From Sorangium cellulosum So0157-2 (GTDB lineage: Bacteria; Myxococcota_A; Polyangia; Polyangiales; Polyangiaceae): a DNA stretch of 64,000 bases. The stretch's first letter is position 1. Every line of letters starts with the position of its first letter. Positions 17,851-26,292 of this stretch are shown piece by piece. The DNA lies in the NCBI RefSeq assembly GCF_000418325.1, contig NC_021658.1, positions 14,612,501 to 14,676,500 of the forward strand, read 5' to 3'. The notes below the pieces were generated by a model that made no database searches, had not been told where the DNA came from, and saw nothing but the letters and a program-made list of their open reading frames with translations. A program made the translations under genes and the position numbers.

Positions 17851-18414
17851 ATGGACACAAGCGACATCCGAAAAGGCCTCAAGATGATGGTCGACGGCCA
17901 GCCCTACTCGGTCATCGACTTCCAGTTCGTCAAGCCGGGAAAGGGGCAGGCCTTCACCCGCGTCAAGATCCGGAACATGGCGACCGGCGCGGTGCTCGAG
18001 CGCACGTACAAATCCGGCGAGAAGCTGGAGCCCGCGGACGTGGAGGAGCGCAGCCTCCAGTACATTTATCCCGAGGGCACGGACTACGTGTTCATGGACC
18101 CGGCGACCGGCGAGCAGCTCACGGTCCCCGGCGAGAAGATCGGCGACGATTCCCAGTGGCTCAGCGACGGGATGTCGATCGACGTGACCCTGTTCAACGG
18201 GCAGCCGATCGGCGTCAGCATGCCCCCGCACGTGGTGCTCCAGATCGTGAGCAGCGAGCCGGGCGTGAAGGGCGACACGGCGAGCGGCGCCACGAAGCCC
18301 GCGACGGTGTCGACCGGCGCGACCGTCAACGTCCCGCTCTTCGTGAAGGAGGGCGAGTGGATCAAGATCGACACGACCGACGGCAAGTACCTGGAGCGCG
18401 TCAACAAGGGCTGA
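17851..18414 (+). CDS. efp: Elongation factor P
   Basis: A 187-residue, three-domain EF-P. It relieves ribosomes stalled at polyproline stretches, which suits a genome rich in Pro-rich lipoproteins. The modification loop reads KPGKGQA with Lys31 at its tip, the form modified with beta-lysine in EpmA/EpmB organisms. The modifying enzymes are not in this window. The OB-fold domains include YIYPEGTDYVFMD and a C-terminal VPLFVKEGEWIKIDT. AGGAAG lies about 10 nt before the ATG. It is divergent from the TPR membrane gene and convergent with the FG-GAP lipoprotein gene across a strong hairpin. Confidence 0.97.
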   Translation: MDTSDIRKGLKMMVDGQPYSVIDFQFVKPGKGQAFTRVKIRNMATGAVLERTYKSGEKLEPADVEERSLQYIYPEGTDYVFMDPATGEQLTVPGEKIGDDSQWLSDGMSIDVTLFNGQPIGVSMPPHVVLQIVSSEPGVKGDTASGATKPATVSTGATVNVPLFVKEGEWIKIDTTDGKYLERVNKG

Positions 18415-18422
18415 TCCCCGGC

Positions 18423-18451
18423 TGACCCCCGGGCCTCGGCCGCGGGGGTCA
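18423..18451. terminator. Bidirectional hairpin between efp and the lipoprotein gene
   Basis: TGACCCCCG (18423-18431) pairs with CGGGGGTCA (18443-18451), with an inner GGCC-TC-GGCC. The right arm includes the stop codon of the minus-strand lipoprotein gene. It probably ends transcripts from both sides. Confidence 0.7.
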
Positions 18452-20401
18452 CTTCGCCTCGAAGATCACCGCCGCCGCGCCGACGACGCACGCGACGCGC
18501 GCCCCCCCGTTGGCCGGCGCGCACGCCGTCGCCTGCGCGAGGTCGCCGCCCGACCAGAGGCGCGCGGCGCCGCCCGCCGTCGCCACGAGCAGCCCGCCGG
18601 CGGCGGGGACCGCGAGCGTCGCGCCGTCCGGCGACCGCGCCGCGCCCCGCGGGGCGGGCGTGGCGAGCGGGAACGACAGCGCGGCCGCGGTCGGCGCGGC
18701 GGCGCGCAGGTCGATCGAGACCAGCGCGGCGCCGAGGGCGATGTCGAAGCCGCCCTCGGACGCGGCGAGCGGGGAGAACGGCAGCCGCTCGGTCCCGGCG
18801 CAGCGCTCGGGCGGGGCCGCGCCCGGCCGGGCGCGGGGCCCCTGGCCGCGGAGCAGCGGGAGCGGGACCTCCATCTCGCCGACGGCCTCGGGCGAGCTGC
18901 GGAAGAGCGCGAGCAGCGTGGGCGCGTCGCAGCGCCGCTCGACGGCGACGAGCTCGGCGGGCCCGGCGTGGACGGCGGCGGGCCAGGGGGGGATGTCCGT
19001 CGCGGCCTCGGTGGAAGCCGCGGGGTCGACGCGGACGACGCCCTGCGCGGTGCGGACGAGCAGGGCGCCGCTCGCCTCGAACGCGAGCGGGCCGAAGGCG
19101 CCGGGCCGGGCCGGCTGCGGGGCCGCGGCGGTGCGGTACACGGCGCGCGCGGCCGCCGGCGGCGCGAGCTTCGCGAGCAGCTTGCCCTCGTCCTTGCCGC
19201 GCGCCTCGGCGCCGCCGCGGTCGAGCGCCGCGACGGCCGCGAGCGGCGCCCCGCGCGTCGACGCGGCGACCGCCTCGGCGTGATCGATCGCCGCCGCGAG
19301 CCCCGGCTCTCCGCACCGCACCGGGCCCGCGCCCGTCCAGACGAGGGCCTCGCCGGCGCGCGTGGCGTCGCGGCCGGCGACCGCGCCGCCGCCGCCCGCG
19401 GCGTCGGCGCAGAGGGCGGCGTGGAGCCGGCGCAGCCGCTGGGCGGAGGCGGCCACGGCCGGCGCGGTGGCCTTGCCGCGCGCGTCGCGGAGCAGGGCGG
19501 CGGCGAGCGCGCGCAGCGCCTCGCCGGGCTGGGCCGCGTCGCGCGACAGGCCCGCGGGGCGATCGAGGAAGACCAGCGGGGCGCCGAGGCCGGCGGCGGC
19601 GGTGCCCGCCGGCGCCGGGAACGGGCGCAGCGCGCCGGAGAGGCCGACGGAGACGACGAGGTCGTCGCGGCCGTCGGCGTCGCGGTCGGCGACCTCGAGG
19701 GAGGCGGAGAGCGCCTCGTCGGGCGGCGGCGTGCGGAGGCGGAGCTCCAGGGCGAGCTCCGGCCCCGCGCCCGCGCCCGCGGCGGGGCCGGGGAGGCGGA
19801 TCACGGCGATCCAGCGCGTGGCGCCCGCGCCGGCGGCGCGCTGCTGATCCGGGCACTGCGGCGCGAAATCGAGGGCGAGCGTCGCGGGGCCGATCTGGCC
19901 GAGGCCGACGCGCGGGGTGCACCCCTGCGCGGCGAGATCGCCGGGGAGGGCGGCGAGCGTGCGCGGCGCCTGCGGCCGCGCGGCGGGCGCGAGCAGGAGC
20001 TCGCCGCGCAGGCCGTCGGGCGCCCGCGCCCAGGCGACGAGATCGCGCGCGCCGTCGCCGTCGAGGTCGAGCAGGAGGCCGGTCTCGAAGGTGCGCCCGG
20101 TCGGCGCGGCGGCGACGGCGCCGCCGTCGAGGGGCCACCGCTTGCCGCCTTCGGGCGCCGGGACGCTCGGCACGGCCGCGAACCGGGGCGCGGCGGCGTC
20201 CGGAGCGCCGGCGTCGGCGTCGGGGCCCGCGTCCGGCGCGCCGGGGGCGACGGCGCTCAGCGGGGGCGGGGAGCCGGAGGGCGCCGCCGAGCCGAGCGTG
20301 TAGGGGGTGTAGGGCTTGGAGCTCGGGCAGCCGTCGCAGCCGGTCGCGGCGAGGAGCGGGAGCAGGGCGCGGAGGAGCTTCGGGCAGGATCGATCGGGCA
20401 T
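18449..20401 (-). CDS. Large lipoprotein with FG-GAP/VCBS-like segments
   Basis: About 650 residues from ATG 20401. The N-terminus is a lipoprotein signal (LLRALLPLLAATGCDGC). After an Ala/Pro/Asp-rich linker the protein contains Ca-binding-type repeats such as DLDGDGARDLVAWA and DRDADGRDDLVVSVG, the FG-GAP/VCBS pattern of beta-propeller surface proteins. The C-terminal half is Ala-rich with paired Cys and repeated beta-like strands, possibly a second propeller. Surface display in the outer membrane is likely, and the ligand is unknown. A longer N-terminal extension to 20455 is less likely. Confidence 0.7.
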   Translation of the reverse strand: MPDRSCPKLLRALLPLLAATGCDGCPSSKPYTPYTLGSAAPSGSPPPLSAVAPGAPDAGPDADAGAPDAAAPRFAAVPSVPAPEGGKRWPLDGGAVAAAPTGRTFETGLLLDLDGDGARDLVAWARAPDGLRGELLLAPAARPQAPRTLAALPGDLAAQGCTPRVGLGQIGPATLALDFAPQCPDQQRAAGAGATRWIAVIRLPGPAAGAGAGPELALELRLRTPPPDEALSASLEVADRDADGRDDLVVSVGLSGALRPFPAPAGTAAAGLGAPLVFLDRPAGLSRDAAQPGEALRALAAALLRDARGKATAPAVAASAQRLRRLHAALCADAAGGGGAVAGRDATRAGEALVWTGAGPVRCGEPGLAAAIDHAEAVAASTRGAPLAAVAALDRGGAEARGKDEGKLLAKLAPPAAARAVYRTAAAPQPARPGAFGPLAFEASGALLVRTAQGVVRVDPAASTEAATDIPPWPAAVHAGPAELVAVERRCDAPTLLALFRSSPEAVGEMEVPLPLLRGQGPRARPGAAPPERCAGTERLPFSPLAASEGGFDIALGAALVSIDLRAAAPTAAALSFPLATPAPRGAARSPDGATLAVPAAGGLLVATAGGAARLWSGGDLAQATACAPANGGARVACVVGAAAVIFEAK

Positions 20402-20541
20402 CGCGAGCGGACCCGCCCGAGCACCGGCGCGCGGCGGGCGGGGCAGGCGTAGCACGGGCGGCGGCCGGGCGTCGCGGCCCCGCCGCGCCCCGGGGGCGGA
20501 TGGCGCCGGTACGCGTTTCGGAGTAGCTTGATCGAGGGCAG

Positions 20542-20736
20542 ATGCGCGGGCCGAAACCTCCTAAGGCCATCGAAGGCGAAGACTATTACCTCGAGGGCGG
20601 CCGGGTGGTTTTCACGGCGGAGTATCACCTGAAGCGGGGATACTGCTGTAACTCGAAATGTCGTCATTGCCCTTACCGTGAGAGCGCGCCGGCGGAGTCG
20701 GTAACCATCACGGTACCTCGCCTGAAACTTCCCTGA
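20542..20736 (+). CDS. DUF5522-type small cysteine-cluster protein
   Basis: A 64-residue protein with the DUF5522 core: FTAEYHLKRGYCCNSKCRH followed by CPY. Cys35, Cys36, Cys40 and Cys43 with His29 and His42 form an obvious metal-binding cluster. The family is widespread but its function is unknown. GAGGGC lies just before the ATG. It stands alone, divergent from the FG-GAP lipoprotein gene. The 240 bp after it hold no convincing gene. Confidence 0.85.
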   Translation: MRGPKPPKAIEGEDYYLEGGRVVFTAEYHLKRGYCCNSKCRHCPYRESAPAESVTITVPRLKLP

Positions 20737-20977
20737 AGCGATCGAGCGCCCGCGGCGGAAGACAGCGAAGGAGCCCGCGGCGTTCCGTTGTCGGCGCATG
20801 AGGCGGCGGGCGGCCGCTGCCGCGCGCCGATCGCGGTGGCCATTGCGCCGCAGTCCCCTGGGCTGTCGATGGGCTCGGGAGCCCGCGCGCGCGATCACGC
20901 GATGGCGCGATGGAATGCCGGTTGTCCGGGTTGTGCGGAGCGTCTAGGCTTTCGCACCCACTCGCGCAGGAGTTGCT

Positions 20978-23149
20978 ATGCGTCGTAGTTTTCGTCCTCT
21001 GCTCTACTGCCTTTTGCTCTCCGTGCCGGTCGGATGCACCGCGGCGTCGAACGACAAAGCCCCGCAGCCGCAGCCGCCGGTCGATAATGTGCCGGCGATC
21101 GAGGACACGGATGAGGACGGCATCAGCGACGCGGACGAGGGGCGCGACGAGGAGATCGACACGGACAGCGACGGCGTGCCCGACTTCGAGGACGCCGACT
21201 CCGACGGCGACGGGCTGCCCGACAAGCTCGAGGGCGCCATCCCCGCGGGGCAAACCGCGCTTCCCGACAGCGACGGCGACGGCGTGCCGGATTTCCGCGA
21301 CGAGGACTCCGACGGCAACGGGATCCCCGACGAAGAGGACGGCGACGGCGACCGCGACGACGACGGCACGGCCGATTACGCGGACCTCGACGACGACGCC
21401 GACGGCCTCTTCGACAGGGACGAGCTGGGGCCGGACCCGCTCGACCCGGTGAACACCGACGACGACAGGTGGCCTGACTTCCGCGACACCGACTCCGATG
21501 ACGACGGCATCCTCGATCGGTTCGAGCGAGAGATCGACGCCGACAGCGACAGGATCCCGGCGTTCCGCGATCTCGACTCGGACGGTGACTGCCGGCCCGA
21601 CGCGGCCGAGCGGGGCGAGGGCGAGATCACGAAGCCGCCCATCGACAGCGACGTGGACGGCGCGGGCGATTTCCTCGATCTGGACAGCGACAACGACGGG
21701 TTGCTCGACAAGCTCGAGGACGTCAACTGCGACGGCGTGCTCGATCCGCTCGAGTCCAGCACCGCGAGCGAGGACACGGACGAGGACGGCGTGAGCGACC
21801 TCATCGAGGTGTCCGCCGGCACGAACCCGAACGACGACCTGGACAACCCGCAGGCCAACGGGGACTTCGTGTTCATCGTGCCGTACCGGGACGATCCGAG
21901 CCCGGCGCAGGACACGCTCGACTTCTCGACCAACATCTCGCAGGCCGACGTGGTGTTCGCGATGGACACCACGGGCTCCATGAGCGGCTCCATCAGGAAC
22001 CTGCAGGGCGCGCTCCAGGACATGATCGATGTGCTCGCCGAGGAGATCCCGAGCATCGGTATCGGGGTGACCCACTACAAGGACTTCCCGACCGACCCGT
22101 ACGGCGGCTCCGCCGACCAGCCGTTCTACCTGGAGCACCGGGTGATGAGCGTGCTCACGCCGGAGGGGCGGGAGTCGGTGCAGGAAGCGGTGGACGAGCT
22201 CTCGGCCTCGGGCGGCAGCGACGAGCCGGAGAGCGGCTGGGAGGCGCTCTTCCAGATCGCCAGCGGGCGGGGCACGGACGAGGGGCGCTCGAGCGTGCCG
22301 GCGTTCGACCCGGCGACCGCGCCGCCGGGCGAGATCCCGCCGGGCGAGTCGGTCGGCACGATCGGCGGCGTGGGCTTCCGCACCGGCTCGCTGCCCATCG
22401 TGGTGATGATCACCGACGTGCCGAGCCACAACGGGACGATTCCGGGGTACGGCTACTCGAGGATCGAGTCCCCGAACTACCAGCAGGCGCTGAGCGCGGT
22501 GACCGGCTTGGGCGGCCGCCTCATCGGCATGGTGGCGACGTCCGACGGGAGCGAGGCGAAGGCCGATCTGACGGCCGGCGCGCTGGCGACGGGCTCGGTG
22601 GTTCCGCCGACGGCGTGGGGGCCCGAGGGCATGCGCCCGCCGAGCTGCGCGGTCGGCCAGTGCTGCACCGGCGAGAACGGCAGGGGCGTGGCGACGGGGA
22701 ACGGCAAGTGCCCGCTCGTGTTCCAGACCTCCAGCAGCGGCACCGGCCTGAACCTGGCCGTCGTGCAGGCGATCAAGGTGCTCACGACCTACGTCACGCT
22801 CGACATCTCGGCGGCGGCCGCGGACGACGAGACCGACACGGTCGACGCCGTGAGCGCGTTCATCGACAGGGTCATCGCGAACAACCTGGCGCCGGAGCCC
22901 TGCACCTCCGGGCTCAGGGTCGTGGACAAGAACCTCGACAGCGTCGCGGACACGTTCGCCAACGTGTTCCCGGGGCCGACGGTCTGCTTCGACGTGCTCC
23001 CGAAGATCAACGTCTCGGTGCCCCCGACGACGGAGCCGCAGGTCTTCACGGCGAACATCGTCGTCACCGGCGACGGCGTGACCACGCTGAGCACCCGCAA
23101 GATCTTCTTCCTCGTCCCGCCGGAGATCCCGGAGCTCCCCATCGACTGA
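20978..23149 (+). CDS. Lipoprotein with thrombospondin type 3 repeats and a vWA domain
   Basis: A 723-residue surface lipoprotein (signal ending VPVGC). Residues about 40-290 are Asp-rich Ca-binding repeats of thrombospondin type 3 form (DTDSDGVPDFEDADSDGDG and similar, at least ten). From about 320 onward is a von Willebrand A domain with an intact MIDAS start DTTGSMSGS near residue 330. Cysteine pairs (SCAVGQCC) interrupt it. A beta-rich tail follows. Such proteins mediate Ca-dependent adhesion or matrix contact, and that role is inferred. AGGAG precedes the ATG. A perfect 20-bp palindrome lies 10 bp after the stop. Confidence 0.88.
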   Translation: MRRSFRPLLYCLLLSVPVGCTAASNDKAPQPQPPVDNVPAIEDTDEDGISDADEGRDEEIDTDSDGVPDFEDADSDGDGLPDKLEGAIPAGQTALPDSDGDGVPDFRDEDSDGNGIPDEEDGDGDRDDDGTADYADLDDDADGLFDRDELGPDPLDPVNTDDDRWPDFRDTDSDDDGILDRFEREIDADSDRIPAFRDLDSDGDCRPDAAERGEGEITKPPIDSDVDGAGDFLDLDSDNDGLLDKLEDVNCDGVLDPLESSTASEDTDEDGVSDLIEVSAGTNPNDDLDNPQANGDFVFIVPYRDDPSPAQDTLDFSTNISQADVVFAMDTTGSMSGSIRNLQGALQDMIDVLAEEIPSIGIGVTHYKDFPTDPYGGSADQPFYLEHRVMSVLTPEGRESVQEAVDELSASGGSDEPESGWEALFQIASGRGTDEGRSSVPAFDPATAPPGEIPPGESVGTIGGVGFRTGSLPIVVMITDVPSHNGTIPGYGYSRIESPNYQQALSAVTGLGGRLIGMVATSDGSEAKADLTAGALATGSVVPPTAWGPEGMRPPSCAVGQCCTGENGRGVATGNGKCPLVFQTSSSGTGLNLAVVQAIKVLTTYVTLDISAAAADDETDTVDAVSAFIDRVIANNLAPEPCTSGLRVVDKNLDSVADTFANVFPGPTVCFDVLPKINVSVPPTTEPQVFTANIVVTGDGVTTLSTRKIFFLVPPEIPELPID

Positions 23150-23159
23150 GGGGCGAGCC

Positions 23160-23179
23160 GGCGCCCGCCGGCGGGCGCC
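23160..23179. terminator. Perfect GC palindrome after the vWA gene
   Basis: GGCGCCCGCCGGCGGGCGCC is fully self-complementary and lies 10 bp after the stop of the vWA lipoprotein gene. A hairpin without a T tract. It is the likely end of that transcript. Confidence 0.5.
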
Positions 23180-23274
23180 CGGAGCCGCGGCGGGGGCTTG
23201 CTCCTGGCGGCGGCCCCTGGAGGCCTTTGGCGGCCCTTCCTGGGCCCGTTTCTGGTACACACGGCCGCACGGTC

Positions 23275-24462
23275 ATGGGCGAAGGCTCGGTCAGCGGGGG
23301 GGCTTCGGCGCCCGGCGAGGTCCGGGGCGCGGCGCTCTGGGAGCTCGCGCGGCTCTTCTTTCGGCTGGGCGCCACGGCGTTCGGCGGCCCTGCGGCCCAC
23401 GTCGCGATGATGGAGGACGAGGTGGTCCGCCGGCGCGGCTGGATGACGCGCGAGGACTTCCTCGATCTTTACGGTGCGACGAACCTGATCCCGGGACCCA
23501 GCTCGACCGAGCTCGCGATCCACATCGGCCACCGCCGGGCCGGCTGGGCGGGGCTGCTCGTGGCCGGGGCGTGCTTCATCGTTCCGGCGGCGCTCATCAC
23601 GCTCGGCTTTGCGTGGGGGTATGTCCGGTTCGGCGCCGTGCCGGAGATGTCGGCGCTCCTTTACGGGGTGAAGCCGGTGATCATCGCGGTGGTGGTCCAG
23701 GCGCTCTGGGGTCTCGGCCGCGCCGGCCTGCGCTCGAAGCTCTCGGCGGGCCTCGCGGCGCTCTGCGCGGGCGCGAGCCTGCTCGGCGTCCACGAGCTCG
23801 CGATCCTGGCCGGCGCCGGCGCGCTCGCGGTGGCGCTCCGGCTCGCGGCCGGGCGCCCTCGGGGCTCGTCGCCCGGCGTGGCGGGCCTCGTCGTCCCGCT
23901 CGCCGGCGGCGCCGCGACGGCCGCGGCCGCGGGCGTGCCGTTCGGGCTCCTGCCGCTGTTCCTGTTCTTTCTCAAGGTGGGTTCGGTCCTCTTCGGGAGC
24001 GGCTATGTGCTCCTCGCGTTTCTTCGCGCGGATCTCGTCGAGCGATACGGCTGGATGACCGAGGCGCAGCTGCTCGACGCGGTGGCGGTCGGCCAGGTGA
24101 CGCCCGGCCCCGTCTTCACGACGGCGACGTTCATCGGGTATTTCCTGGGCGGTGGCCCGGGCGCCCTGGTCGCCACGGTGGGCATCTTCCTCCCGGCGTT
24201 CTTCTTCGTCGCGCTGAGCGGCCCGCTGATCCCCCGCGTCCGCCGCTCCGCCGTGGCCTCGGCCTTCCTGGACGGCGTGAACGCGGCGTCGCTCGCGCTG
24301 ATGGCGGTCGTCTCCTACCGCCTCGCCCGCGCCGCCGTGGTCGACTGGCTCACCGCCGCCCTGGCCCTCGTCGCTGCGCTCCTGCTCGTGCGTTACCGCG
24401 TGAGCTCGCTCTGGCTCATCGTGGCTGGCGCCGTCGTCGGCGTGCTGTCCGTACACCTTTAG
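23275..24462 (+). CDS. chrA: Chromate transporter, ChrA family (two-domain form)
   Basis: A 395-residue inner-membrane protein with two CHR domains. The first shows LGATAFGGPAAHVAMM and LIPGPSSTELAIHIG, the second KVGSVLFGSGYVLLAFL and VGQVTPGPVFTTATFIGY, so both halves keep the FGG and PGP signatures. About ten membrane helices are expected. ChrA proteins expel chromate, giving resistance. Some homologues have no tested role. No chrB-type regulator is adjacent. The ATG at 23275 follows a 125-bp spacer. Confidence 0.92.
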   Translation: MGEGSVSGGASAPGEVRGAALWELARLFFRLGATAFGGPAAHVAMMEDEVVRRRGWMTREDFLDLYGATNLIPGPSSTELAIHIGHRRAGWAGLLVAGACFIVPAALITLGFAWGYVRFGAVPEMSALLYGVKPVIIAVVVQALWGLGRAGLRSKLSAGLAALCAGASLLGVHELAILAGAGALAVALRLAAGRPRGSSPGVAGLVVPLAGGAATAAAAGVPFGLLPLFLFFLKVGSVLFGSGYVLLAFLRADLVERYGWMTEAQLLDAVAVGQVTPGPVFTTATFIGYFLGGGPGALVATVGIFLPAFFFVALSGPLIPRVRRSAVASAFLDGVNAASLALMAVVSYRLARAAVVDWLTAALALVAALLLVRYRVSSLWLIVAGAVVGVLSVHL

Positions 24463-24501
24463 TTCCGCCCGCCGGAAGTTCGGCCAGGGATCCGGAGAGT
24501 T

Positions 24502-24580
24502 AAACGCAAAGGCGCAAAGGCGCAAAGACGCAAAAAAGATTTGTAGTTTTGCGTCTTTGCGTCTTTGCGCCTTTGCGTTT
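24502..24580. repeat. 34-bp hairpin built from CGCAAAG units
   Basis: A near-perfect inverted repeat: 24502-24535 pairs with 24547-24580 (one mismatch) around an 11-nt loop. Each arm consists of short GGCGCAAA/GACGCAAA units repeated. It is A-rich on one side and T-rich on the other, unlike the surrounding GC-rich DNA. It lies between the end of chrA and the IS630 element and could be a bidirectional terminator or a mobile repeat. Confidence 0.85.
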
Positions 24581-24694
24581 ATTTCTCTTCGCTCGCGAGG
24601 CAGAACCATGGCGGGAGTTCTGAACCGCGGAACTAGTACCGCGTCGCCTAAGTTCGTACCTGGTTCCGCGAGAGGTCTTGCCAAGCCTTCCCGA

Positions 24695-24991
24695 TCAGAC
24701 GACAGGCGTCAGCACCCAGGGGAAGTCGTGCACCAGGACGTCGAGGATGTCCTTGAGGGGCGCGCGGATGCCCGTCGGCTCCCAGCGCCCGGTATGTGTG
24801 GCAATCTCAAGCCTCCAGAGCTGGACGGTGTCGCGCCGCAGGCGCGCATGCGGGATGGGGTCGTCGTCGGGGCCGGACTCGATGACGACCAGCTCGCCGC
24901 GCTTGCGAGCGCGCAGGTGGGGGAATCCGCGTGCTGACAGCCGCGAGGCGACGGCTTCGGCGTGTACCGGGTCGGCGTGGAGCTTGGCCAT
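24695..24991 (-). CDS. Small passenger protein inside the IS630 element
   Basis: A 98-residue protein of unknown family, starting 18 bp after the transposase stop and ending 25 bp inside the left terminal repeat. It is therefore part of the element. It is rich in His, Arg and Asp with no membrane segment, and has an alternating hydrophobic pattern (LVVIESGPDDDP; VQLWRLEIATHTG). It may be an accessory transposition or regulatory factor. Confidence 0.6.
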   Translation of the reverse strand: MAKLHADPVHAEAVASRLSARGFPHLRARKRGELVVIESGPDDDPIPHARLRRDTVQLWRLEIATHTGRWEPTGIRAPLKDILDVLVHDFPWVLTPVV

Positions 24992-25009
24992 GACGGGCCG
25001 AGCGTCAGC

Positions 25010-26107
25010 TCAGGCCGCGCGAGGATGCAAGGTGCGGCGAAACCGGCCGCGGAAGGTCCAGCGGAAGGGGCGCGCCTCGACCCGGTTCCAGTGCTCCACG
25101 AAGGCAAGAACGCGAGCGGTCAGCTCGTGCACCGAGCGGAACGCGGCATGCCTGAGCACGCGCCGCGTCAGGATGCTGAACCACACCTCGACCTGATTGA
25201 CCCAGGAGGCATGCAGCGGAGTGTGTACGAAGTGAAAGCGCCCACCGTGGCGCGCGTTGAACTCGGCCCACCGTGGACCGCTGTGGATGTTGAGGTTGTC
25301 CCAGACGATGTAGACCGGTCCCGTTGGGTAGTGCTCGGCCACCCGCTCCATGAACGCGAGCAGATCGTGGGCCTTGCGCGTGGGGCCGCACGCGGCGAGG
25401 ACCTCGCCCGTGCGGATGTTGAAGCTCGCGATCAGGGTGCGGGTGCCGCGGCGGCGATACTCGAACTCCTTACGGCCGGGGCGACCTGGACCGCACGCTC
25501 GCGGAGCGAAGCGTTGCTCCCGCGCCTGCATCCCTGGCTTCTCGTCGATGCACAGCACCGTCGCTCCCTCGGGCGGCTGCACGTACAGGCTGCAGATCTT
25601 CGCCACCTTGGGTCGGAAGTCTGGGTCCGGGCTGTGCAACCAGAGCCGGACGCGATGGGGCTTCAAGCTGGCGCCCTCGAGAATCCTCCAGACCTCGGTC
25701 CGGCTCATCCGCACGCCGGTCGACCCGGCGAGCGCCTCGGCCAGCGTTTTGAGGGTCCAGACCTGCTCGAACGGCGACTTGTCGTCGGTGGGTCGCTGGC
25801 AGGCGAGCTTGATGAGCTCGTGATGCACCTCAAGGGAGATGCGCGCCGGCCGGCCCTTGCGGTAGTCGTCTTCCAGTGCGAGCGGGTCCTCGAGTGCAGC
25901 CATGCGGTCGCGCCACTTGCGCACCGTCTTGACGTCACAGCCTACCTGTTCGGCGATCGCGGCGTTGGACAGCCCCTGCTCGGCAAGCAGCGCGATCTTC
26001 GCCCGCATGACGATGCGGTGCGGAAGCTTCGAGGAGCGCGCGTAGCGAGCCAGGCGCTTGCGTACCTTCGGCGGCAACTTGACGGGCGTAGCTTGCGGTC
26101 CGGGCAT
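25010..26107 (-). CDS. IS630-family transposase
   Basis: A 365-residue DDE transposase. An N-terminal helix-turn-helix (LSNAAIAEQVGCDVKTVRKW) precedes a winged-helix part with RMSRTEVWRILEGASLKPH. The catalytic core shows VLCIDEKPG (first Asp), IVWDNLNIHSG (second Asp) and HASWVNQVEVWFSIL (Glu), the IS630/mariner DDE pattern. It appears intact. It cuts and rejoins the element ends at TA dinucleotides. Located within matching terminal repeats. Confidence 0.95.
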   Translation of the reverse strand: MPGPQATPVKLPPKVRKRLARYARSSKLPHRIVMRAKIALLAEQGLSNAAIAEQVGCDVKTVRKWRDRMAALEDPLALEDDYRKGRPARISLEVHHELIKLACQRPTDDKSPFEQVWTLKTLAEALAGSTGVRMSRTEVWRILEGASLKPHRVRLWLHSPDPDFRPKVAKICSLYVQPPEGATVLCIDEKPGMQAREQRFAPRACGPGRPGRKEFEYRRRGTRTLIASFNIRTGEVLAACGPTRKAHDLLAFMERVAEHYPTGPVYIVWDNLNIHSGPRWAEFNARHGGRFHFVHTPLHASWVNQVEVWFSILTRRVLRHAAFRSVHELTARVLAFVEHWNRVEARPFRWTFRGRFRRTLHPRAA

Positions 26108-26292
26108 CCGGCCCGGTGCGACTGGCCCCGATCAACGAAATTCGAAAAGACCGAGGAGGGCACAGCGATGAGAAAAACGGCGCTGCTGGACGTAATGCAC
26201 GCGGAGGTGCCTCGCGCTCCGCACCTCGCTCTCCTCGCTCGGCACCTTCAGGCGCGCAGAACCAGAGACGAACTTAGGCGACGCAGTACTAG

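Larger units (their letters stand above)
24633..26292 (-). mobile_element. IS630-family insertion sequence with passenger gene
   Basis: About 1.65 kb bounded by 34-bp terminal inverted repeats (24637-24670 and 26255-26288, 30 of 34 matching; core GCGTCGCCTAAGTTCGT). CTAG flanks both ends (24633-24636 and 26289-26292), in keeping with the TA/CTAG target habit of IS630. It carries a full-length transposase and a 98-residue gene on the same strand. Inserted against a truncated IS701 copy. Confidence 0.88.

Noticed and set aside
24962..26290. Plus-strand coding frame running from inside the IS630 into the IS701 remnant
   Set aside because: Left of 26293 it is antisense to the IS630 transposase. 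Only the part after the IS630 end resembles a transposase.
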